Assembly: GCF_016598475.1 (NCBI RefSeq)
Contig: NZ_JAEMUX010000003.1
Coordinates: 124,001-188,000 of the forward strand
Reading direction: 5' to 3'
Length of the DNA: 64,000 nt
Source of the DNA: Streptomyces adelaidensis
GTDB taxonomy: Bacteria > Actinomycetota > Actinomycetes > Streptomycetales > Streptomycetaceae
The translations under genes and the position numbers were made by a program. The notes under the pieces are model-generated. The model searched no databases. It was given only the letters and a program-made list of their open reading frames with translations, and was not told the origin of the DNA. Below, one piece after another: positions 1 to 8,600 of this stretch. Numbering within the stretch: the first letter of the stretch is position 1; the number at the start of each line of letters is the position of its first letter.

Positions 1-116
1 GGCGTCAGTTGTCCTCGGGAGAATCCGGCACACCCGACGAACGCATTCATCCGGAGGCGATACGACCAGATCGGCTGACAGGCCGGACGTCCTGCCGTAG
101 ACGAGAGGGAGCGACC

Positions 117-1130
117 GTGTCCCCACAGGCCCTCCAGCATGGCGCGGCGCCTGTCGCGATCCGCAGCGCCGCCTGGTACATGCCCGAGCACACTCTGCCG
201 ATCACCGAGGTACGGACGCTCGACGAGATCGAGCGCGCCACACGCGACGGTCTGGGCATCGACACGGTCCGGGCGGACGACCGGCTGAGCTCCGTCACTC
301 TCGCCGAACGCGCCGCGCGCCGGGCGCTCGAACAGGCGGGGCTCGACGCCCGGGACCTGGGCGCCCTGGTGATGGTGGAGTCGCGCGTCCAGGAGACGTT
401 CCTCAGTTCCGAGGTGACCAGGCTCCAGCACCGACTCGGCGCCGACGACGCCACCACCTTCTCGGTGGGCGGGCTCGGCTGTGTCTCGATCACCCCGGCC
501 CTGCTGACGGCCCGCGGACTGCTGGCGGCGGACCCTGCCCTGGACCATGTCCTGGTCGTGCACGGCAGCAAGCCGGCCGCCGCCCTGCGCTACCGCCACC
601 CCGTCACGGTGAACGGCGACGGCGGGCAGGCGCTGCTGCTCTCCCGCAGCGGGCCGATACGGGTACGCGACATCGCGCAGCTGACCAACGGGCGCTACTG
701 GGACCTCTTCCACGTCGACTACCGGGACCGCCCCACCGCTCAGTGGCGCGAACAGTGCACGGAGCCCAGCACCTACTCCTTCCGCCTGGCCATGGAGACC
801 CGCAACCAACTCTCCGCGATGCTGGGCGGCCTGCTGCGGCGCAACGGAATCGGCCAGGGGGACGTCGCCGGCTTCGTCAGCCAGAATCTGTCCGCCGGGA
901 GCTTCGCCTTCCTCGAGGACTCCCTGGACATCGAACTTCTGCCGGCGTGCCGGGAGAACCTCCGGCAGTACGGACACCTCGGTCCCAATGACGTCTTCCT
1001 CAATCTCCGCACGGCACTCGACCGCGAGGAGCTGGCCCCCGGCGACCTCGCGGTCCTGATCAACGTGAGCCCGGTAGCCGCCTGGAGTCTGCTGCTGGTC
1101 GAGACAGGTCCACAGGAGGACACGGCATGA
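117..1130 (+). CDS. KASIII-like (3-oxoacyl-ACP synthase III family) enzyme
   Basis: A 337-residue thiolase-fold protein of the FabH/KASIII family, first gene of the region 1 operon. I start at GTG 117 because GAGGGAG lies just upstream; an in-frame TTG at 9 has no ribosome site. A candidate nucleophile Cys122 sits in GLGCVS, which looks more like the GC motif of type III PKS/HMG-CoA synthase than the usual AACAG of FabH. The FabH His motif (HQAN) appears as SQNL and the Asn motif (YGNT) as YGHL, so the catalytic set is altered. Beside FkbH- and FkbJ-like proteins, a KASIII-like enzyme could join a glyceryl or hydroxymalonyl unit to a chain (as in tetronate pathways) or act as a CerJ-type acyltransferase. 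Family assignment is firm; reaction is inference. It overlaps the ACP gene by 4 bp. Confidence 0.8.
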   Translation: MSPQALQHGAAPVAIRSAAWYMPEHTLPITEVRTLDEIERATRDGLGIDTVRADDRLSSVTLAERAARRALEQAGLDARDLGALVMVESRVQETFLSSEVTRLQHRLGADDATTFSVGGLGCVSITPALLTARGLLAADPALDHVLVVHGSKPAAALRYRHPVTVNGDGGQALLLSRSGPIRVRDIAQLTNGRYWDLFHVDYRDRPTAQWREQCTEPSTYSFRLAMETRNQLSAMLGGLLRRNGIGQGDVAGFVSQNLSAGSFAFLEDSLDIELLPACRENLRQYGHLGPNDVFLNLRTALDREELAPGDLAVLINVSPVAAWSLLLVETGPQEDTA

Positions 1131-1396
1131 ACGACGTCACCTCGCAGATCACCGGCTTTCTGAGCGCGGCTCTTCGTCGGCGGGTCGAGCCGGACGACGA
1201 TTACTTCGCGCAGGGCTTCGCCGACTCACTGTTCGCGCTGGAGCTGGTGACCTTCGTCGAGAGCCGCTTCGCCCTCACCGTCGAGGTCGAGGACCTGGAT
1301 CTGGACAGCTTCAGGACCGCCAACCGCATCACGGAGTTCGTCCGGCGCAAGACCGGAGCGCCCGAGTCGGGAGAGGCACATGCCGAGGGTTCCTGA
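1127..1396 (+). CDS. Free-standing acyl carrier protein, FkbJ/ZmaD type
   Basis: An 89-residue carrier protein. The phosphopantetheine serine is Ser34 in ADSLFALEL; the SLFALEL context is typical of carriers that hold glyceryl/hydroxymalonyl units (FkbJ, ZmaD) rather than fatty-acid ACPs. The ATG overlaps the stop of the KASIII gene (ATGA), and the 3' end overlaps the acyl-CoA dehydrogenase start by 17 bp, so it is translationally coupled on both sides. Expected role: accept a glyceryl group from the FkbH-like enzyme at 2624, then carry it through oxidation by the dehydrogenases at 1380 and 11002 to (hydroxy)malonyl-ACP. Confidence 0.88.
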   Translation: MNDVTSQITGFLSAALRRRVEPDDDYFAQGFADSLFALELVTFVESRFALTVEVEDLDLDSFRTANRITEFVRRKTGAPESGEAHAEGS

Positions 1397-2627
1397 GAGC
1401 GGCTCCGACGCTACGACGACGGATGTGCCGCCCGGGGAGCCCGTGGAGTCCGGGGACCTGTCCCGGGTCGCGGCCGATCTGGCGGCCGACGCACATGTCC
1501 GCGCCTCTCGTTGGGACCAGGACGGCGGACTGCCCGATTCGGTGCGCAAGGAGGTCGCCGCGTCGGGACTGCTCGCCGCGGACCTGCCCGAGCGGTACGG
1601 GGGCGCCGGCCTCCATCCGCTCGCGCTCGGGGAGATCACCGCACGGATCGGTGGTGAGTGCAGTGCCCTGCGCGGGCTGCTGACCGTACAGGGCATGGTC
1701 GCGGCGGCGCTGCTGCGCTGGGGCACCGAGGCACAGCGGGCCGACTGGCTGCCCAGGCTGGCCGGCGGCGAGCTGACCGCCGGCTTCGCGGCGACCGAGC
1801 AGGGCGCCGGCAGCGCGCTGGGGTCGGTGGAAACCCGTATCGAGGCGTCGGGCCGGTCGGGCCACCGGGAACTGGTCGTGAGCGGCCACAAGAGGTGGGT
1901 CACCTTCGGTGCGGTCGCCGACGTGTTCCTGGTCCTCGGCAAGTACGAGGGAAGGCCGGCCGCCGTGCTCGTGGACGCGGAGCGCGCCGGTGTGCGGCGG
2001 GAGCCGGTGAACGGCCAGCTCGGCATGCGGGGCGCCCGGATCGCCCATCTGTCCTTCGACGGCGTGCGGGTGCCCCGGCGTCAGCTCGTCGCCCCTCCCG
2101 GCCTGGGGCTCTCCCATGTGGTCGGCACCGCGCTCGACCACGGCCGGTTCACGGTCGCCTGGGGATGCGTGGGCATGGCGGAGGCGTGCGTCGAGGACGC
2201 CGCCACCCACGCCGCGGTCCGTCGGCAGGGCGACATCCCCCTGGGCGACCACCAGTTGGTCCGGTCACTGCTGGCCAGGGCGGCGGTGGACGCCGCCGGG
2301 GCCCGGGAACTCGCCCGCAGGGCCGCTCAGGCGCGGGCCGCGGGCCCGGGTCACGGGGTGTCGGAGACGCTCATGGCCAAGTACGCGGCGGCTGCCGCTG
2401 CGGCGGCGGGCAGCCGCGACGCCGTACAGGTGCTCGGCTCGGCCGGCTGCGCGCCCGACAGCAGGGCGGCCCGTCACTTCCGGGACGCCAAGGTCATGGA
2501 GATCATCGAAGGAGCACAGGAAGTGTCCGAACTTCACATAGCCGAGCGGTTGTTGCGGCGCTTCGGTGATGCCGCGCGCGGCACGGACCGCCACGTCCGG
2601 CCCCGGCTTCCCGGAGAGTCGCCGTGA
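1380..2627 (+). CDS. Acyl-CoA dehydrogenase-like, FkbI type (hydroxymalonyl-ACP pathway)
   Basis: A 415-residue flavin acyl-CoA/acyl-ACP dehydrogenase. The N-terminal helical domain, the middle beta domain (GFAATEQGAGS, FAD/substrate contact) and the C-terminal helical domain ending in EIIEGAQEVSELHIAERLL are all present, so the protein is full length. In methoxymalonyl and hydroxymalonyl pathways this class (FkbI, ZmaE) oxidises the ACP-bound three-carbon unit alongside an FkbK-type dehydrogenase. Its ACP (1127), FkbH (2624) and FkbK-like (11002) partners are in the same operon. The stop overlaps the next start (GTGA). Confidence 0.85.
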   Translation: MPRVPESGSDATTTDVPPGEPVESGDLSRVAADLAADAHVRASRWDQDGGLPDSVRKEVAASGLLAADLPERYGGAGLHPLALGEITARIGGECSALRGLLTVQGMVAAALLRWGTEAQRADWLPRLAGGELTAGFAATEQGAGSALGSVETRIEASGRSGHRELVVSGHKRWVTFGAVADVFLVLGKYEGRPAAVLVDAERAGVRREPVNGQLGMRGARIAHLSFDGVRVPRRQLVAPPGLGLSHVVGTALDHGRFTVAWGCVGMAEACVEDAATHAAVRRQGDIPLGDHQLVRSLLARAAVDAAGARELARRAAQARAAGPGHGVSETLMAKYAAAAAAAAGSRDAVQVLGSAGCAPDSRAARHFRDAKVMEIIEGAQEVSELHIAERLLRRFGDAARGTDRHVRPRLPGESP

Positions 2628-3673
2628 CGGCGGCAGCGGGCGCGCCCACCGTCAAGTGCCTGGTGTGGGACCTGGACGACACCCTGTGGGACGGGGTGGT
2701 GCTGGAGGGCGACGATCCCGCCCCCTTCCCCTCGGCGCTTAAGACCCTGGCCGAGCTGGACCGTCGCGGCATCCTGCATGCCGCCGCCAGCCGTGGCGAA
2801 CGCGCCGTCACCCAACGCCATCTGACGGAACGCCGGCTGGCCGACTGGTACTGCGCGACAGAGGTGGGCTGGGGCACCAAGTCCGCCGCGGTGCGCCGGA
2901 TCGCGAAGGCCCTCGGCATCGGTCTGGACACCATCGCGTTCGTCGACAACGACCCGGTGGAGCGGGCGGAGGTCGCGAGCGAACTCCCCATGGTCCGCTG
3001 CTACTCGGCGGCGGAGGTCGGACAGCTGCCGGAATACCCGGAGTTCCGGCCGACGCACATCACCGCGGAGGCCACCGGGCGACGCCGGCTCTACCGGGCC
3101 GAATGGCAACGGCGGGAGGCCGAAGAGGAGTTCACCGCAGGACGCCAGGCGTTCCTCGACTCGCTCGGCCTGGTCATGGAGCTGCGCCCGGCCACCGAGG
3201 AAGACCTGTCCCGGGCCAGCGAGCTGACCGTCCGCACGCACCAGCTCAACAGCACAGGACTGACCTACGGCATCGACGAGCTGCGCCGGTTGAGCTCCGC
3301 ACCGGACCATCAGGTGCTGCTGGCCACGCTCCGCGACCGCTTCGGTGACTACGGGATCATCGGCCTGGCCGTCACCGAACTCGTCGGGCGGGACTCGGTC
3401 CTGCGGCTGATGCTGATGTCCTGCCGAGTCGCCTCGCGCGGTGCGGGGAGCGTGCTGCTGCACCATCTGATCCAGCGGGCCCTGGCGGCCGGCCGGCGCC
3501 CCGTCGCGCACTTCATCCCGACCGAGGCCAACCGGAACATGCTGGTCACGATGCGCTTCGCCGGCTACGAGGCGACGGTCACCGACGAGGACCGCCTCGT
3601 GCTCACCGTGGACCCGGAGCGCCCGCTGCCCAAGGCCCCCGGCCACACGCGCGTGATCGCCGGTGCGGCGTGA
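2624..3673 (+). CDS. FkbH-like HAD-superfamily glyceryl transferase/phosphatase
   Basis: A 349-residue FkbH-family protein. The HAD loop DLDDT (Asp16, Asp18) is near the N-terminus, the second acidic motif is in FVDNDPVERAEV, and a GNAT-like C-terminal half follows. Known family members take 1,3-bisphosphoglycerate, remove phosphate and load D-glyceryl onto a dedicated ACP. That is the entry step to methoxymalonyl-, hydroxymalonyl- or tetronate three-carbon units. The flanking ACP, acyl-CoA dehydrogenase and later 3-hydroxyacyl-CoA dehydrogenase point to the malonyl-type branch. Because no O-methyltransferase is in the operon, I favour hydroxymalonyl-ACP over methoxymalonyl-ACP. Starts at GTG in a GTGA overlap. 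Confidence 0.87.
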   Translation: MTAAAGAPTVKCLVWDLDDTLWDGVVLEGDDPAPFPSALKTLAELDRRGILHAAASRGERAVTQRHLTERRLADWYCATEVGWGTKSAAVRRIAKALGIGLDTIAFVDNDPVERAEVASELPMVRCYSAAEVGQLPEYPEFRPTHITAEATGRRRLYRAEWQRREAEEEFTAGRQAFLDSLGLVMELRPATEEDLSRASELTVRTHQLNSTGLTYGIDELRRLSSAPDHQVLLATLRDRFGDYGIIGLAVTELVGRDSVLRLMLMSCRVASRGAGSVLLHHLIQRALAAGRRPVAHFIPTEANRNMLVTMRFAGYEATVTDEDRLVLTVDPERPLPKAPGHTRVIAGAA

Positions 3674-3696
3674 ACGGCACAGGAAGCGAGGCTGCG

Positions 3697-5604
3697 ATGA
3701 CCCGAAATCCCGACGGCACCGATGAGTTCATCCACGTGGACGGCCCGGCGGACGCCCCGGCGGAGGTACGGCCGGTGTGGGCCGCCTTCCGAAGCCAGGT
3801 GGTCAGGGTGCCCGAGGCGACCGCGCTCATCATCGGCGGGGTCTCGCTGACGTACCGCGAACTCGACCATGCCTCGGCCGGTCTGGCGCGGCTGCTGTGG
3901 GGGCACGGGCTGCGGCCGGGGCGGGTCGTCTGTGTCCGGACGCGGCAGAGCGCCCTGTCCGTGGTCGCCATACTCGCCGCACTGCGCACCGGTGCCACCT
4001 GGGCGGTCCTGGAACCGGACCTGCCCGTCGGGAGGTTCGAGGCGCTGTGCCGGGACGTCGACTGCGCGGTGGTGCTGAGCGAGGGCGGTGACGCCGTGCC
4101 GGCCTCCGTGCTCTCGGCGATGCCCGCCCCGCCGACGGTCGTGGACGCGGCGGACCTCCGGGTGACGCGGCTCGTCGAGGCGGGCCAGGAGCTGCCCAGC
4201 GACCCGTACCCACCGGTACCCGAGCAGAGCCCCGCCTACGTCGCCTACACCTCGGGATCCACCGGTGTGCCCAAAGGCGTGATGGTCAGCCGGGGCCAGC
4301 TCGCGGCGTCCATCAGCTGCCGGGGGCCGGTGTACGGCACCGAGCACTCCGTCTTCCTGATCGCGTTGCGGCTGTCCTTCGACGGGATTCTCGGCGGAAT
4401 GTTCTGGTCGCTCACCCGCGGTCACACGCTGGTGCTGCCCGACCCCCGACAGCTCGTGCAGGTGGCGGAGTTCACCCGGCTGGCCAGGGAACACCGGGTG
4501 ACACACCTGTTCAACATTCCCTCCTACTACCGGGCGGTGCTCCAGGATCCCGGCGGCCTGCCCGACACCCTGCGGCTGGTGGTCGTGGGAGGTGAGGAGT
4601 GCACCCCCCAGCTGGTGGGCGCGCACCACGAGCGACTGCCACGGACCCGGATCGTCAACGAGTACGGGCCCACCGAGACGACCATCGCCTGCACGGTGGA
4701 GACCGATCCGGACCCGACCCGGGGCCGTATCGCCATCGGGCGGCCCTGGCCGGGCGCGCGGACCCTGGTCCTGGACGAGCGGCTGTGTGAAGTCCCGGCC
4801 GGGGAGCGGGGCGAGCTCTACGTCGGCGGCTCCCTGGTGGCACTCGGCTACGCCAACCAGCCGGCCCTTACGGCCGAGCGATTCGTCGCGGACCCGTACG
4901 GGCGGCCGGGCGGGCGCCTCTACCGCACCGGGGACATCGCCGGCGTCGACGAGCGGGGCGCGCTGCAGTACCACGGCAGAACGGACGAGCAGGCCAAGAT
5001 CCGCGGTACGAGGATCGAACTCGGCGAGATCGCGAGCGTGCTGGAACGCCATGCGGGTGTGGAGCAGGCCGTGGTGCTCTGCGAACGTGCGGGGCAGGAC
5101 GAGCCGCAGGTGATCGCCTTCGTACTACCGACACCCGGCAGCGGGCCGCCGGACGCCTCGGAGCTGCGCGAACACTGTCGAGGCCGACTGGTGGAGCAGG
5201 CCACACCGACCCTGTTCGTACCGGTCGACCACATGCCGCTCGACCACAGCACCAAGGCGGACCGGGCCGCGCTCCGCAAGCTGATCCCGAAGGACCGGCA
5301 GGCCTCCGCGGGCACCGCGGGCGGGGACTGGAGCGGGCACCGGCTCGCCGTCGGCCGGATCTGGGCGGAGGTCCTCGGGCACTCCGGCGCGGGCCCGGAC
5401 GACAACTTCTTCTCCGTCGGCGGGAGTTCGATCAAGGTCATCGACCTGCACGACAGGCTGGACAGGCGATGGCCCGAGGCGCTGCGGGTGGGCGAGCTGT
5501 TCGACTACATCACCATCGCCACCCAGGCGCAGCTCATCGCCGACCGCCAGGGCGAGCGCGCGCAAGGCGAGGAAGACGCCCCACCGGCCACATACGAGCT
5601 CTGA
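3697..5604 (+). CDS. Free-standing NRPS adenylation-thiolation (A-T) didomain
   Basis: About 635 residues: A domain (roughly 30-525; ATP loop YTSGSTGVPKG, NEYGPTET) and one T domain with the phosphopantetheine serine at about residue 578 in FFSVGGSS. I start at ATG 3697, which has GAGG five bases upstream; GTG 3670 in a GTGA overlap is the alternative. There is no C domain, so it probably loads an initiating amino or aryl acid that the next protein's KS extends. By eye the specificity residues read D-G-G-F-V-G-E-I-A-K, a code I cannot match to a known substrate. It might also charge a carrier in trans. Coupled to the KS-containing synthase 22 bp downstream. Confidence 0.87.
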   Translation: MTRNPDGTDEFIHVDGPADAPAEVRPVWAAFRSQVVRVPEATALIIGGVSLTYRELDHASAGLARLLWGHGLRPGRVVCVRTRQSALSVVAILAALRTGATWAVLEPDLPVGRFEALCRDVDCAVVLSEGGDAVPASVLSAMPAPPTVVDAADLRVTRLVEAGQELPSDPYPPVPEQSPAYVAYTSGSTGVPKGVMVSRGQLAASISCRGPVYGTEHSVFLIALRLSFDGILGGMFWSLTRGHTLVLPDPRQLVQVAEFTRLAREHRVTHLFNIPSYYRAVLQDPGGLPDTLRLVVVGGEECTPQLVGAHHERLPRTRIVNEYGPTETTIACTVETDPDPTRGRIAIGRPWPGARTLVLDERLCEVPAGERGELYVGGSLVALGYANQPALTAERFVADPYGRPGGRLYRTGDIAGVDERGALQYHGRTDEQAKIRGTRIELGEIASVLERHAGVEQAVVLCERAGQDEPQVIAFVLPTPGSGPPDASELREHCRGRLVEQATPTLFVPVDHMPLDHSTKADRAALRKLIPKDRQASAGTAGGDWSGHRLAVGRIWAEVLGHSGAGPDDNFFSVGGSSIKVIDLHDRLDRRWPEALRVGELFDYITIATQAQLIADRQGERAQGEEDAPPATYEL

Positions 5605-5626
5605 CACGCGTGAAGGGAGAGGTGAC

Positions 5627-8600
5627 ATGAGCGGTACGGGCGTGGCACACGGCAGACCGGCCGTCGCGGTGATCGGCATAGCCACGAGATTCCCGCAGGC
5701 GGATTCCCTCGCCGCCTTCCGGGCGAACCTGCGGGCGGGGAGGGACTCGGTGCGCCCGATCCCTCCGGAGCGGATCCGGAGCACCGGGCTCGATCCCCGG
5801 CAGGACTATCCGGAGCAGGGCTACCTCGAACGGATCGACCTCTTCGACCACAAGCACTTCGGTCTTTCCCGGCGCGAGGCGGAGGTGACCGACCCGCAGC
5901 ACCGGCTGGCGCTCCAGCTCACCGAGGAGGCGCTGGAGAACGCGGGATACGCCCCGTCCGGGCTCCGGGACAGCCGGACGGCGGTGATCTTCAGCTCGCC
6001 GAGCAACGGCTACGCACCTCTGGTGCGTGAGCACGGCACCCTCGGCATGAGCGGAAACATTCCCTGCGCCCTGCCCGCCAGGATCTCCCACCTCTTCGGT
6101 TTCACCGGCCCCTGCTACGGCGTGGACACCGGCTGCAACGGCTCACTCGTCGCCGTTCACCAGGCTTGCCGTGAGCTCGGCGACGACGACGCGGACTACG
6201 CCGTCGTGGGCGGGGTGAACCTGCGCCACATCGTGCCGCCGGCGGCCGCGGTGGCCGACTTCCCCGGCATCGCCTCGCCCACCGCCCGGTCCCGCGCGTT
6301 CGACCGTGCCGCGGACGGGGCGGGCGCCGGCGAGGGCGGCGGGGTAGTGCTCCTCACCACGCTGGAACGGGCGGTGGCGGAGGGCTCGTTCATCCACGCC
6401 GTGATCCGCGGCAGCGCCGTGGTGCACAACGGCCGGCACTCCGCGACCATCAGCACCCCGAGCGCCCGCTCGCAGGCCCGGGCCATCACCAAGGCGTGGC
6501 GCAATGCCTCGCTGGACCCGGCGACCGCCGGATACATCGAGACACACGGGTCGGGCACCCGGCTCGGCGACGCGGTCGAAGCCGAGGGCTTGGCCCTCGC
6601 CCGTCCCGACGGCGACCGTACGGTGAAGGTGGGCTCGGTCAAGACCAACATCGGGCACCTGGACCACGCCGCGGGAATCGCCGGGCTGGTCAAGGCGGTA
6701 CTCAGCGTGCGCCACGGCGAGCTGTACCCCTCGCTGCACTTCGAGGAGCCCGCCGACGAGGTCGACCTCGAAGGTGCCCGCCTGGAGGTCGTCGCCTCGC
6801 TCGAGCGGTGGGACGACGAGACGCGCCGGGCGGGCGTGAGCTCGTTCAGCCTCGGCGGCGTCAACGCGCACTGCGTGGTGGAGCAGCCCCCGGCGACCGC
6901 CCCGGTACGCCCCGCTGTCAGCGCCCCGCAGCTGATCGCGGTGTCCGCCCGCAGCGGGGCGGACCTGCTCGCCCAGTGCGAGCTGCTGTCGCTCGAACTG
7001 CGCCACACCGCCCACCCGCTGGCCGACGTCGCGCGGACGCTGAACGAGGGAAGGGACCACGACCCCCACCGTGCGTCCGTGGTCGCCCGGGACACCTCCG
7101 AGCTCGCGGCACGCCTGGCCGCCGAGGTCACCTGGCGTCGGCTCGAGGCGGGCGAGGCGGGCGAGGCGGCCCACGCCGGCTCCAGGGCCGTACCTCGGGT
7201 GGTCTTTCTTCTCTCGGCGGACGCCACACCCTACGAGCCGCGCGATCAGTCGCCGGAGCAGTTACCGGACGAGTTGCCCGCACCGGCCGACCGCGCCGCG
7301 ATGGTCGGCGGGCAGCTCGCGACGTACCGGCGGTTGGTCCGGGCCGGCGTCTCGCCGGACGGGCTGATGAGTTCGGGGATCTCCCGCTACACCGCCCGGT
7401 ACCTGCGGGGCGATATCGGCGCCGAGGACACCGCCACGCTGCGGCGGGCACACAGCGGGCAGGACCCGGCGGTGGCGGGCGACCCACTGCGGGTGGAGCA
7501 GCTCCACGCGGCGGCGGACGAGCAGCTCTCCGACGGCCCCGTGGTGTTCGTGGAGCTGGCCTCCCGCGGCGAGATCAGCGACCGGTTGACGGCCCACCTC
7601 CACGACCGCGCGGACGCCCGCGTGCTCTGTCTGCGGCCCGGTGCCACCGACGCCGACGCCGCCGTCCTGGAGCTGCTGGGCAGGTTGTACGAGGAGGGCG
7701 TCAGCCTGGACTGGCCGGTGCTGCGAGCCCATCCGTCGGCGGGCCGGGTTCCGCTGCCGGGACATCCGTTCACCGGCGTTCGCTGCTGGGCCAGGCCACT
7801 GGGTGAGGTGCTGTCCTTCGACGAGGTACTCCGTCGGCCCACCGCTCAGGCTCCCGTTCCGGCTCCGGTGCCTGCACCCGCGCCCGCGCCTGCGCCTGCC
7901 GCCGAGGAACCGGTCCGCGCACCCGGCGGGCGAGGGACCGAAGAGTCCCGGACCGTACTGGGCTGGCTGCGGGACACCCTCGTCGAGTTGCTGCACGCGG
8001 ACGAGGTCCCGGCCGACGCGGACTACTTCTCCATCGGCGGCAACTCCGTCATCGCTCTCCAGCTCGTGGAGCGGGTACGAGTGCGGCACGGGGTCCGGCT
8101 CAAGCTGGCGGACATCTACGACCACCCCGTCGTCAGCTCGCTCGCGCAGGCCATTGACGACCGGGTGCCGCACGCGCCCACGCCGCGATCGCCGGGCGCC
8201 GCCGACGCGCCGACGGGCCCGGTCGTCCCCGAGGTGCCCGACGCCGAGTTGCCGCCGATCGTCCCGGGCGGCGAGCCGGTGCTGTCGTACGGGCAGGAGC
8301 GCATGTGGTTCCACCACCAGCTCGACCCGACGACCACGCTCTACAACCTCCCCGGCGCCTCCCGGTACCGCGGGCCCCTGGACGTCGAGAGGTTCCGGCT
8401 CGCCTGGGAGGACCTGGCGCGGCGCCACGAGGTGCTGCGGTCCAACTTCGTCGAGGCCGACGGCAGGCCCGAGCTGGTGATCCGGCCCGAGCTGGGCGAC
8501 TTCTTCACGTACCTGGACGTCGTGGGCGAGGACGCCCCGGAGACCGCGGCGGGTGCGGTCGTCGCCGCTGCCACACGCTGGGTCTTCGACATCGCCGCCG

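Noticed and set aside
63..91. GCTGACA at 74 as a SARP site for the region 1 operon
   Set aside because: The positions 11 bp away (63 and 85) do not match the heptamer, so it is a single copy. A GTCAG at 4-8 could have partners left of the window, but that cannot be judged here.
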